From contig CAYZIC010000055.1 of the NCBI GenBank assembly GCA_964478335.1, forward strand, positions 1-15,435: 15,435 bases of DNA. Direction: 5' to 3'. The position numbers and the translations under genes are program-made. The notes under the pieces were generated by a model. That model ran no database searches. It was not told the origin of the DNA and saw only the letters and a list, made by a program, of their open reading frames with translations. The stretch comes from CAYZIC01 sp964478335 (GTDB lineage Bacteria > Verrucomicrobiota > Kiritimatiellia > RFP12 > DVOR01). Of the stretch, positions 1 to 7,397 are shown in pieces (position 1 is the first letter of the stretch; every line of letters starts with the position of its first letter).

Positions 1-68
1 AGCGGAGCGGGTAGCGGAGCGGGTAGCGGAGCGGGTAGCGGAGCGGGTAGCGGAGAGTAGCGGAGAGT
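1..68. repeat. 12-bp tandem repeat cut by the window edge
   Basis: Four exact copies of AGCGGAGCGGGT fill 1-48, followed by two shortened 10-bp copies (AGCGGAGAGT) at 49-68. The array begins at base 1, so more copies probably lie outside the window. A 12-bp period keeps reading frame: frame 1 reads Ser-Gly-Ala-Gly repeated and hits TAG at 58-60, and frame 2 reads Ala-Glu-Arg-Val repeated. It could therefore be the tail of a plus-strand gene, or simply intergenic repeat DNA. The sequence shown cannot decide between them. Confidence 0.9.
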
Positions 69-102
69 TATTGATAGGCTGAGCGGAGAGCCCTCTTTAA
101 AG

Positions 103-156
103 CTCGGAGCGGTGCCTGTCAGTAACTCGGAGCCTGTGGGGTAGATCGTCTCGGAG
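103..156. repeat. Three phased CTCGGAG palindromes
   Basis: The 7-bp near-palindrome CTCGGAG occurs at 103-109, 126-132 and 150-156, with 23 and 24 bp between starts. The next palindromic unit begins at 175, so this looks like a diverged leading part of the palindrome array at 175-328. No gene is seen here. Confidence 0.6.
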
Positions 157-174
157 GTGGCGGTGGTTGATGGG

Positions 175-328
175 CTCCCTTATATAAGGAAGGTTGGCTT
201 CCCTCACAGGGAGCATCTGCTTCCTTATCGAAGGAGGGCGGGCTTCCCTCACAGGGAACACCTGCTTCCCTCACAGGGAGGGCGGGCTTCCTTATATAAG
301 GAACATCTGCTTCCCTCTATAAGGAAGC
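175..328. repeat. Array of seven imperfect palindromes, ~22-bp period
   Basis: Seven palindromic units lie at 175-192, 197-214, 219-236, 242-259, 264-281, 286-304 and 309-328. Each has arms of the type CTTCC and GGAAG. The centres are of two main kinds: TTATATAA-like (units 1, 6 and, partly, 3 and 7) and CTCACAGG-like (units 2, 4, 5). The starts are 22 or 23 bp apart. Spacers alternate between ATCT/ACCT and GGCGG, making a composite period near 45 bp. A 68-codon reading frame runs through the array, but it is only a translation of the repeats. The array lies downstream of the adhE terminator. Confidence 0.85.
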
Positions 329-332
329 AATT

Positions 333-400
333 GCGTGTCCATAAGGATCGATGCGTGTCTTAGTAAGTGTCGACGCGAGTCTTAGGTAAGGATTGCGTCG
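333..400. repeat. Degenerate direct repeats continuing the ~21-bp phase
   Basis: The words GCGTGTC (333, 353), GCGAGTC (375) and GCGTCG (395) recur at 20, 22 and 20 bp. TTAGTAAG and TTAGGTAAG follow two of them. The spacing continues the rhythm of the palindrome array next to it. I see no gene in 1-418. Confidence 0.5.
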
Positions 401-418
401 ACGGTTGCGGTGGGTACG

Positions 419-450
419 AAAAAAGCCCCGCGGTGAGGCGGGGCTTTTTT
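419..450 (-). terminator. Rho-independent terminator of adhE (bidirectional)
   Basis: A perfect 7-bp GC stem, GCCCCGC (425-431) with GCGGGGC (438-444), has a 6-nt loop. It is flanked by an A run (419-424) and a T run (445-450), so it can work on both strands. It sits about 20 nt past the adhE stop. Confidence 0.93.
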
Positions 451-470
451 GGATAGGCTATCGGGGTAGC

Positions 471-3179
471 TTACTTGGTGCCGTAGTAGGCATTGGTGTA
501 GAGCTCCTTGATTTCCTTGATCAAAGGATAACGGGGGTTAGCCGGTGTGCATTGATCGTCGAAGGCTTCTTCGGAGAGGCTATCGAGGGTGTCAAAGAAG
601 GTCTTTTCATCGACGCCGAATGCCTTGATGGATTCGGGGATACCGATTTCCTTCTTGAGGCCTTCGATAGCGGTGATGAGCTTCTCAACCTTTTCGTCTT
701 CATTCTTACCGCCGAGGCCGAGGAATTCTGCAGCGCGAGCGTAGCGGGACTTGGCCAAAGGATAGGAGTATTGAGGGAAGGTTGCTTGCTTGGTGGGATC
801 TTCAACAGCGTTGTAGCGGATGACTTCGCAGATGAGCAGTGCGTTAGCGATACCGTGAGGGATGTTGTAACGAGCACCGAGCTTGTGAGCCATGGAGTGG
901 CAGAGACCCAAGAATGCGTTAGCAAATGCCATACCGCCGAGGTTTGCAGCGTAGTGCATCTTTTCGCGAGCCTTGCGGTTCTTACCGCCTTCGTTATAGG
1001 AAGCGGGCAAGTACTTGAAGACGAGGCGGGCGCATTCGAGAGCGACGCTGTTGGTGTATTCGGTGGAGAGGACAGAGACGAGTGCTTCGAGAGCGTGGGT
1101 CAATGCGTCAATACCGGATGCAGCGGTCAAGCCACGAGGCATGGAGAGTACGAGCTCAGGGTCGACGATCGCCATGTCAGGGGTCAATGCGTAGTCAGCG
1201 ATAGGATACTTCTTGTGAGTCTTGCTGTCGGTAACGACGGCGAAAGGTGTCACTTCAGAGCCAGTACCAGAGGTGGTAGGCACAGCAACCATCATAGCCT
1301 TCTTACCGAGCTCGGGGAAGGAGTAGATGCGCTTTTCGATATCCATGAAGCGCATAGCCATGTCTTCGAACTTCGCTTCGGGAGCTTCGTAGTTGAGCCA
1401 CATCATCTTAGCAGCGTCCATAGGGGAGCCGCCGCCGAGAGCGATGACTACGTCTGGCTTGAAGAAGTTCATGCGAGCGACACCAGCTTCGATGGTTTCG
1501 GTATCAGGGTCAGGCTTAACTTCGGAGAAGATCTCGAAATCGATGCCGATGGCTTCGAGGACGGAGGTGATCTTGTCGGTGTAGCCGAGGTCGAAGAGGG
1601 GCTTGTCAGTCACGATGAAGGCGCGTTTACGGCCTTCGAGTTCGCGGAGAGCGAAAGGCAAGCAACCAAACTTGATGTAAACCTTTTTAGGGACCTTGAA
1701 CCACAACATGTTTTCGCGACGTTCTGCGATGCTCTTGACATTCATAAGGTGCTTAACTCCAACGTTTTCAGAGACTGAGTTACCGCCCCAGCTACCGCAG
1801 CCGAGGGTGAGGGAAGGTGCGAGCTTGAAGTTGTACAAGTCGCCGATAGCGCCTTGTGAGCTCGGGATGTTGACCAAGATACGGCCAGTCTTAACCATCG
1901 AGCCGTATGCTTTGATGCGGTCGGTGTTGCTAGGATTGGTGTAGAGCACGGAGGTGTGGCCGAGGCCGCCTTCTTCGACCAAAAGCTTGGCCTTCATCAT
2001 GCCGTCTTCGAAGTTCTTTGCGCGATAGAGGCCGAGAACAGGGGAGAGCTTTTCGTGAGAGAAGGGCTCATTGGGGGAGATTTCTGATGCTTCACCGATG
2101 ATGACCTTGGTCTTTTCGGGAACGGTAACGCCAGCCATAGCCGCAATCTTAGCAGCGGGTTGACCGACGATGTCGGCGTTGAGGCGGCCATTCTTAAAGA
2201 TCACGCCAGCGACCTTAGCCTTTTCAGCGGGCTTCAAGATGTAAGCGCCACGGAATGCGAATTCCTTCTTGACGGTTTCATAGAGCTCGTCGACGACGAT
2301 GACGGATTGCTCGGAAGCGCAGATCATGCCGTTATCAAAGGTCTTAGACATCAAGATAGAGCTAACAGCCATCTTGTAGTGAGCGGTTTCGTCGATGAGT
2401 GCGGGGGTATTACCAGCGCCAACGCCCAATGCAGGCTTACCAGAGGAGTAAGCAGCTTGCACCATGCCAGGGCCGCCCGTTGCGAGAATGAGGTTGATAT
2501 CTTTGTGGTGCATCAATGCAGAAGAGAGTGCCATGGTAGGCTCTTTAATGCAGCCGACGATGTCAGCAGGAGCACCAGCAGCGATAGCAGCGCGTTGGAT
2601 AACCATAGCGGCTTCGTAGGTGGAGCGCTTAGCACGGGGGTGAGGAGAGAAGACGATACCGTTGCGGGTCTTGAGGGCGATCAAAGCCTTGAAGATTGCA
2701 GTAGAGGTAGGGTTGGTGGTAGGGACGATACCAGCGATGACACCGATAGGTTCTGCGATCTTACGGATACCGAAAGTTTCATCGTATTCGAGCTCACCGC
2801 AGGTCTTGGTGTCTTTGTAGTTGTTGTAGATGTATTCTGAAGCGAAGTGGTTCTTGATGACCTTATCTTCGATCACGCCCATGCCGGTTTCTTCAGCAGC
2901 GAGCTTAGCCAAAGCGATACGGTGGGAGCTAGCAGCCAATGCGCAAGCGCGGAAGATTGCGTCGACTTGTTCTTGGGTGTAGGTTGCGTAGATGGCTTGA
3001 GCCTTCTTAACCTTGCTCATCAATTCATCGAGTTCTGCGAGTTGGGCGGCTTCGTCTTTCACGACGGGAGCTGCGACAGCCGTTGCGGGTGCCTTAGGTG
3101 CTGCAGGAGCGTTCTTAGCTGCTGCGGGTGCTTTCTTAGCTGCAGGGGCAGCCTTAGCGGGGGTCTTTTTCGTTGCCAT
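471..3179 (-). CDS. adhE: Bifunctional acetaldehyde-CoA/alcohol dehydrogenase AdhE
   Basis: This enzyme reduces acetyl-CoA to acetaldehyde and then ethanol, oxidising two NADH; it is cytoplasmic and forms spirosome filaments in known relatives. The 902-residue product aligns closely with E. coli AdhE as I remember it. The N-terminal half is an aldehyde dehydrogenase with the catalytic Cys287 in the motif DNGMICASEQ. The C-terminal half is an iron-dependent alcohol dehydrogenase with the NAD-binding GGGSPMDAAK and probable Fe ligands Asp691, His695, His761 and His775. All key residues are present. Residues 1 to about 41 form an Ala/Lys/Pro-rich extension absent from the E. coli N-terminus, which instead has an Ala/Lys tail at its C-terminus. 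The ATG follows a GGAG at 3192-3195, 12 nt away, which is a rather long gap. It is a single-gene unit with its own promoter (3256-3284) and terminator (419-450). Confidence 0.98.
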   Translation of the reverse strand: MATKKTPAKAAPAAKKAPAAAKNAPAAPKAPATAVAAPVVKDEAAQLAELDELMSKVKKAQAIYATYTQEQVDAIFRACALAASSHRIALAKLAAEETGMGVIEDKVIKNHFASEYIYNNYKDTKTCGELEYDETFGIRKIAEPIGVIAGIVPTTNPTSTAIFKALIALKTRNGIVFSPHPRAKRSTYEAAMVIQRAAIAAGAPADIVGCIKEPTMALSSALMHHKDINLILATGGPGMVQAAYSSGKPALGVGAGNTPALIDETAHYKMAVSSILMSKTFDNGMICASEQSVIVVDELYETVKKEFAFRGAYILKPAEKAKVAGVIFKNGRLNADIVGQPAAKIAAMAGVTVPEKTKVIIGEASEISPNEPFSHEKLSPVLGLYRAKNFEDGMMKAKLLVEEGGLGHTSVLYTNPSNTDRIKAYGSMVKTGRILVNIPSSQGAIGDLYNFKLAPSLTLGCGSWGGNSVSENVGVKHLMNVKSIAERRENMLWFKVPKKVYIKFGCLPFALRELEGRKRAFIVTDKPLFDLGYTDKITSVLEAIGIDFEIFSEVKPDPDTETIEAGVARMNFFKPDVVIALGGGSPMDAAKMMWLNYEAPEAKFEDMAMRFMDIEKRIYSFPELGKKAMMVAVPTTSGTGSEVTPFAVVTDSKTHKKYPIADYALTPDMAIVDPELVLSMPRGLTAASGIDALTHALEALVSVLSTEYTNSVALECARLVFKYLPASYNEGGKNRKAREKMHYAANLGGMAFANAFLGLCHSMAHKLGARYNIPHGIANALLICEVIRYNAVEDPTKQATFPQYSYPLAKSRYARAAEFLGLGGKNEDEKVEKLITAIEGLKKEIGIPESIKAFGVDEKTFFDTLDSLSEEAFDDQCTPANPRYPLIKEIKELYTNAYYGTK

Positions 3180-3255
3180 GAGGATATTTCACTCCAGTGG
3201 GGTTGATAAAAGTTCGTGCCATACCAGTAGACACGATGTGTCAAAAACGCCGCCT

Positions 3256-3284
3256 ATTATGCACACTTTTCAAAGAAAAGTCAA
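3256..3284 (-). promoter_or_regulatory. Sigma70-type promoter of adhE
   Basis: On the minus strand, TTGACT (3279-3284) is followed after exactly 17 nt by CATAAT (3256-3261), a 5/6 match at each box. Transcription should start near 3249, giving a leader of about 70 nt. That leader contains a small perfect hairpin, GACAC-ATC-GTGTC, at 3230-3242. Confidence 0.8.
3265..3281. promoter_or_regulatory. Palindromic operator candidate in the adhE promoter
   Basis: ACTTTTC-AAA-GAAAAGT is a perfect 7-bp inverted repeat with a 3-bp centre. It fills the spacer and touches the -35 box, the classic place for a repressor site. It does not match the Rex consensus closely, so the regulator is unknown. Confidence 0.5.
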
Positions 3285-3335
3285 GTGGAAAACGCATTAA
3301 ATCGATAAAAAAAGCACGATTGACGGGTCGACGGG

Positions 3336-3364
3336 TTGACAATACTGCATAAGATGCTTATGTA
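3336..3364 (+). promoter_or_regulatory. Possible plus-strand promoter upstream of a gene-free region
   Basis: A consensus TTGACA (3336-3341) is followed after 17 nt by TATGTA (3359-3364, 4/6). An inverted repeat CATAAG-ATG-CTTATG (3348-3362) overlaps the spacer and -10. No protein-coding gene follows on the plus strand; the next terminator in that direction is 3787-3817. Confidence 0.35.
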
Positions 3365-3370
3365 GCAGGG

Positions 3371-3786
3371 GGTTTTAAAGTCTGCAATCCGGCCACAGTG
3401 GAGAGGTCTGCGTGGTAGATCGAGTCAGGAGATGTGGTAGGTACCTGTGGATGGCGGTGCGCATGGGGTAGATGTAGGGACGACTGATCGCTCGGTCGCT
3501 CAAACGCTGCGCGATTGACTAAGCCAATCGCACCACTGCAGTCGCGACGTTCCTTTGCTCGCTCGTTTCACTTGTGCCTCCCCATGTCCCCGACTGGTCT
3601 AAGCTAAATAGACCGAAATACACCAATTCTCAGCAGAGCGAGCAAGCTCACAGGATTGGCAGAGCGCAGCGAGCCCATAGCGGAGATGAATCCTCTCTAA
3701 AGCGTCGAGCGTAGCTCTCTGCTTGATGCGAGAGGCGGGGGGGCTGCCTCTTAAGGCTTGATGCGAGAGGCGTAAGCAGTGCTTGC
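3371..3786 (+). other. Gene-free region rich in inverted repeats; candidate non-coding RNA
   Basis: No convincing protein gene is visible on either strand. Structures seen: hairpin GCGATTG/CAATCGC (3511-3517 with 3525-3531), enclosed by CGACTG (3481-3486) and CAGTCG (3539-3544); a 10-bp perfect inverted repeat TTGCTCGCTC (3555-3564) with GAGCGAGCAA (3636-3645), enclosing a hairpin GGTCTA/TAGACC (3596-3601 with 3609-3614); and a 17-bp direct repeat near the 3' end. Together with the possible promoter at 3336-3364 and the terminator at 3787-3817, this has the outline of a roughly 450-nt plus-strand RNA. That it is transcribed is inference. Confidence 0.35.
3721..3772 (+). repeat. 17-bp direct repeat flanking a complementary segment
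   Basis: GCTTGATGCGAGAGGCG occurs identically at 3721-3737 and 3756-3772. The segment GCCTCT at 3746-3751, between the copies, is complementary to AGAGGC in either copy (3731-3736 or 3766-3771), so two mutually exclusive hairpins are possible. The repeat ends 15 bp before the terminator. Confidence 0.75.
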
Positions 3787-3817
3787 AAAAAAAGCCCGCT
3801 GTTAAGCGGGCTTTTTT
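3787..3817 (-). terminator. Rho-independent terminator of the hydrogenase operon (bidirectional)
   Basis: Stem GCCCGCT (3794-3800) with AGCGGGC (3805-3811), a 4-nt loop, an A run before it and a T run after it (3812-3817). It begins 17 nt past the hydA stop. Because both flanks are A/T runs, it can also stop plus-strand transcripts arriving from 3371-3786. Confidence 0.93.
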
Positions 3818-3833
3818 GAGCGAGAAGCGTCGT

Positions 3834-5588
3834 TTACACGGAGTAAACGTCACGGGCTTTGTAGTGGTTGTGCAGGTACTTGTGAGCCTTTTCGCTGAGG
3901 GGCGCGCCGAGGAAGTCGTCGTAGAGCTTTTGTACGTGGGCATTGTGGTGCGAGCAACGGATCGCTTTGTCTGCGTCATCCTTGTAGAGGCCAGCCATGC
4001 GGGCTTTGCGGACTTCGTCTGTTGCGCCACGGGGTTGGCCACCGCCACCGATACAACCGCCCCGGCATGCCATGACTTCGATGAATTGCCAGCGCGGCTT
4101 GCGTCCAGCTTTGCGGTCTTCGCGGATGATATTGAGGACGCTCTCGACATTGCCCATTTGGTGGGCGACGGCGATGGAGACTGGGGTGCCTTTGATATCA
4201 ATGATGGCTTCTTTGACGCCTTCGAGGCCGCGGACTTGTTCGAATTCGACGGCGGCGAGGTCTTCTTTGGTGATGAGGTAGTAAGCGCTGCGTAGGGCAG
4301 CTTCCATCACGCCACCAGTAGCACCAAAGAGGGTACCAGCACCCGTGTATTCGCCGAGGATTGAGTCGGCGTCGGATTCTGGCAAGCTATTGAAGTCGAT
4401 GCCTGCGATCTTGATCATGCGGGCGAGCTCACGGGTGGTGAGGACGACATCGATGTCTTGGTAGCCGCTGGCGCACATTTCATCACTGCGGGTGATTTCA
4501 TACTTCTTAGCGGTGCAGGGCATAACGGAGACCATGTAGATCTTGGATGGATCGAGGGCCATCTTTTGAGCGAAGTAGGTCTTGGCCATGACGCCAAGCA
4601 TCTGCTGAGGAGACTTGGCCGATGAGAAGTTGGGGATAAAGTCGGAGGCGTACTTTTCCATCCAGTCTGTCCAAGAGGGGCAGCAGGAGGTGATCAGAGG
4701 CAGTTCTCCACCTTGAGTAAAGCGCTGAACGAATTCGGAGCCTTCTTCCATAATGGTCAAGTCCGCGGAGAAGTTGGTATCAAAGACAGCCTTGAATCCG
4801 ATTCTGCGCAGAGCGGTGTAGATTTGGCCGGTGGTGATTTCGCCAGGAGCCATGCCAAAAGCTTCACCGATTGCGACACGCACAGCCGGTGCGATTTGGA
4901 CGACGGGGTAATTTTCGGGCTGCATGAGCGCATCCCAGACCTTTTTGGTTTCATCCTTTTCGTGGATGGCGCCGACGGGGCAGTGAGCGGAGCATTGTCC
5001 GCACTTAATGCAAGGCGAGCTATTGAGCGGTAGACCTGCGGCAGGCGACATGGTCATGGTTTCGCCACGGCCGATGAATTCGAGAGCCCAGACATTTTGC
5101 ATCTCTTGACAGACGAGGGCGCAGCGGCCGCACTTAATGCACTTGGATGGGTTGAGCACGATTGAGGGCGTGGAATCGTCGATGGGGAGATCGATGACGT
5201 TGCGCTCAAAGGGGATCTCACGGATGCCAAACTCAGCGGCAATCTTTTGCAACTCGCAGTTACCCGAACGCGGACACTGTAGGCAATCATTGGGGTGATT
5301 GGATAGGATGAGCTCGACGACAGTGCGGCGGACCTTGATGATCTCCGGATCATGGGTAATAATTTGCATCCCTTCAGCGACTTCAGTGCAGCAAGCACGA
5401 AGCATCTTGGGGGAGGTGCCATTTTTAACCACACAGATCCCGCAAGCAGCCCAGGGTTTGAGGTCTGGGTGATAACAGAGCGTTGGGATTTTGACGGCGA
5501 CGCTTTTGGCAGCATCGAGGATCGTAGTCCCGGTGGGGACTTCGACTGGGATGCCATTGATTTCGAGATGTATCATTTTCGTTTCCAT
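3834..5588 (-). CDS. hydA: [FeFe] hydrogenase catalytic subunit (HydA/HndD type)
   Basis: This subunit makes or oxidises H2 at the H-cluster. The 584-residue chain has, in order: an N-terminal [2Fe-2S] domain (Cys38, 49, 52, 66); a His-ligated [4Fe-4S] motif (His98, Cys102, 105, 111); two ferredoxin-type [4Fe-4S] motifs (Cys150/153/156/160 and Cys193/196/199/203); and the H-cluster domain with all three signatures, TSCCPSW (300-306), MPCTAKKYE (356-364) and MACRGGCIGG (506-515, Cys508 and Cys512). The length matches the multimeric group A enzymes such as HndD and is shorter than Thermotoga HydA, which has an extra C-terminal domain. AGGAGG (5596-5601) lies 7 nt before the ATG and overlaps the hydB stop, fixing the start and suggesting coupled translation. 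It is the last gene of the operon. The maturases HydE, HydF and HydG are not in the window. Confidence 0.97.
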   Translation of the reverse strand: METKMIHLEINGIPVEVPTGTTILDAAKSVAVKIPTLCYHPDLKPWAACGICVVKNGTSPKMLRACCTEVAEGMQIITHDPEIIKVRRTVVELILSNHPNDCLQCPRSGNCELQKIAAEFGIREIPFERNVIDLPIDDSTPSIVLNPSKCIKCGRCALVCQEMQNVWALEFIGRGETMTMSPAAGLPLNSSPCIKCGQCSAHCPVGAIHEKDETKKVWDALMQPENYPVVQIAPAVRVAIGEAFGMAPGEITTGQIYTALRRIGFKAVFDTNFSADLTIMEEGSEFVQRFTQGGELPLITSCCPSWTDWMEKYASDFIPNFSSAKSPQQMLGVMAKTYFAQKMALDPSKIYMVSVMPCTAKKYEITRSDEMCASGYQDIDVVLTTRELARMIKIAGIDFNSLPESDADSILGEYTGAGTLFGATGGVMEAALRSAYYLITKEDLAAVEFEQVRGLEGVKEAIIDIKGTPVSIAVAHQMGNVESVLNIIREDRKAGRKPRWQFIEVMACRGGCIGGGGQPRGATDEVRKARMAGLYKDDADKAIRCSHHNAHVQKLYDDFLGAPLSEKAHKYLHNHYKARDVYSV

Positions 5589-5599
5589 TATAAGACCTC

Positions 5600-7387
5600 C
5601 TAGGCAAGCTCGATGGCGTGAAGTTTACACGTGGCGAAGCACTGACCGCACTTAATGCATTTAGCTTGGTCGATGACGTGCTTTTCCTTAATCTTGCCAT
5701 CGATCGCACCGACGGGGCAAACGCGAGCACAGGCGGTACAGCCGACGCACTTGGCAGGATTGATGACGTACTGGACCAACTTTTTGCACTTACCAGCTGG
5801 GCACTTCTTATCATTGATGTGGGCGAGGACTTCGTCCATGAAGTAGCGGAGCATGGCTTGGACAGGATTGGATGCCGTTTGGCCTAGGCCACAAAGTGCC
5901 GCGCGCTGCATGGCTTGGCAAATCTCACGCATCTTGTCGATGTCGCCGAGCGTGGCGCGGCCTTCTGTGATGTCGGTGACGAGGTTGAGCAAGGCGCGCC
6001 CACCGATACGGCAGGGTGAGCACTTACCGCATGATTCATCAACGGTGAAGTCGAGGTAAAATTTGGCGACGTCCACGATGCAGTCTGCATCATCCATGAC
6101 AATCAAACCACCCGACCCCATGATCGAGCCGATCTTGGCGAGAGATTCGTAGTCGATGGGCATATCGAGGAATTCTGGGGGAATCATACCGCCAGATGGG
6201 CCGCCAGTTTGAGCAGCCTTAAACTTACGACCATTGGGGATACCGCCACCGATGTCAAAGATGATTTCGCGCATGGTAATGCCCATGGGGACTTCGATCA
6301 AGCCAGAATTCTTAACCTTACCAGTCAAGGCAAAGACCTTGGTGCCCTTGGAGGTTTCGGTACCAATCGAGCTAAACCATTTGGCACCCTTGGTCAAAAT
6401 CACGGGGATGTTGGCGAGGGTTTCGACATTGTTAATGATTGTCGGTTTGCCCCAGAGGCCCTTGACAGCTGGGAAAGGAGGACGAGGCGTCGGCATCCCG
6501 CGGCGGCCTTCGATCGAGGCCAAGAGAGCGGTTTCTTCACCGCAGACAAAAGCACCCGCGCCGAAGCGTAGCTCGACAGAGAAGCAGAAGTCCGAGCCCA
6601 AGATATTATCGCCCATCAAGCCAGCAGCGGTCGCTTGCTCGATTGCGATTTGGAGGCGTTTGATGGCGAGGGGGTATTCAGCGCGCACATAGACAAAGCC
6701 CTTTGTTGCGCCAGTGGCACGACCTGCGATCGCCATTGCTTCGAGGATGGAGTGGGGATCGCCCTCGAGGGTGGAGCGATCCATATAGGCACCGGGGTCA
6801 CCTTCGTCAGCATTACAGACGATGTACTTCTGGTCGGCTTCGACGCCAGCAGAAAAAGCCCATTTGCGACCAGTGGGGAAGCCCGCACCGCCACGGCCAC
6901 GGAGACCCGAGGCGAGGACTTCGTCGATGACCTCTTGAGGGGTCATTTCAAAGAGGGCGCGTTCTAAGCCCTTGTACCCGTCTCGAGCGATGTAGTCCTC
7001 GATCTTTTCAGGATCGATGACACCACAGTTACGCAAGACGATACGATGCTGCTTAGCATAAAAATCGATCTCTGTGGCCTGAGCGTGAATTTGAGATTGG
7101 CGCTTATCATAGAGCAGATCGGTGACAACGCGTCCCTTGACGATGTGCTCCTTAATGATAGCCTCAGCATCAGCAGGCTTGACCTGCACATAAAATGTAT
7201 CTTGAGGCAAGATCTTGACGATCGGGCCCTGTTCACAAAAACCCAAGCAGCCTGTACGGACGACCTGAACGTTTTTGTCTTCATTAGCCGCTTCAAGCTC
7301 GCGCTTAAGCGCAGCATAGAGAGCCATACCTTGATTCGATTCGCAAGCGGTACCCCCGCAAACGAGAATATACTGTTTAAAAGCCAT
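5600..7387 (-). CDS. hydB: Hydrogenase NAD(P)H-binding flavoprotein subunit (HydB/HndC, NuoF-like)
   Basis: This subunit carries FMN and binds NAD(H) or NADP(H); in bifurcating hydrogenases it joins the nucleotide and ferredoxin pathways to HydA. The 595 residues comprise a thioredoxin-like [2Fe-2S] domain (Cys10, 15, 47, 51), a NuoF core with GLRGRGGAGFPTG (161-173) and NADEGDPGAY (192-201) for FMN/nucleotide binding, the NuoF [4Fe-4S] ligands Cys453, 456, 459 and 499, and a C-terminal pair of [4Fe-4S] ferredoxin motifs (CVGCTACARVCP and CIKCGQCFATCK). The start at 7387 was chosen over an in-frame upstream ATG (7537), because it begins with the conserved Fe-S domain and has AAGGAG (7394-7399) 6 nt upstream, while the upstream extension lies inside hndB. 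NADH versus NADPH preference cannot be read from the sequence. Confidence 0.96.
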   Translation of the reverse strand: MAFKQYILVCGGTACESNQGMALYAALKRELEAANEDKNVQVVRTGCLGFCEQGPIVKILPQDTFYVQVKPADAEAIIKEHIVKGRVVTDLLYDKRQSQIHAQATEIDFYAKQHRIVLRNCGVIDPEKIEDYIARDGYKGLERALFEMTPQEVIDEVLASGLRGRGGAGFPTGRKWAFSAGVEADQKYIVCNADEGDPGAYMDRSTLEGDPHSILEAMAIAGRATGATKGFVYVRAEYPLAIKRLQIAIEQATAAGLMGDNILGSDFCFSVELRFGAGAFVCGEETALLASIEGRRGMPTPRPPFPAVKGLWGKPTIINNVETLANIPVILTKGAKWFSSIGTETSKGTKVFALTGKVKNSGLIEVPMGITMREIIFDIGGGIPNGRKFKAAQTGGPSGGMIPPEFLDMPIDYESLAKIGSIMGSGGLIVMDDADCIVDVAKFYLDFTVDESCGKCSPCRIGGRALLNLVTDITEGRATLGDIDKMREICQAMQRAALCGLGQTASNPVQAMLRYFMDEVLAHINDKKCPAGKCKKLVQYVINPAKCVGCTACARVCPVGAIDGKIKEKHVIDQAKCIKCGQCFATCKLHAIELA

Positions 7388-7397
7388 AATTTGCTCC

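Noticed and set aside
175..328. CRISPR array
   Set aside because: Units are themselves palindromic and variable, and the spacers are only 4-5 bp and repetitive; no cas genes are present.
157..363. A 68-codon frame with repeated GFPHREHLLP peptide
   Set aside because: It is a translation of the palindromic DNA array, starts at GTG with no well-spaced ribosome site, and the 22/23-bp spacing changes frame between units.
393..1778. Long plus-strand frame of 461 codons opposite adhE
   Set aside because: It runs antisense within a complete, conserved adhE; its composition is a mirror of the adhE codon use and it resembles no protein I know.
3265..3281. Rex operator in the adhE promoter
   Set aside because: The palindrome does not fit the TTGTGAA/TTCACAA-type consensus well enough to name the regulator.
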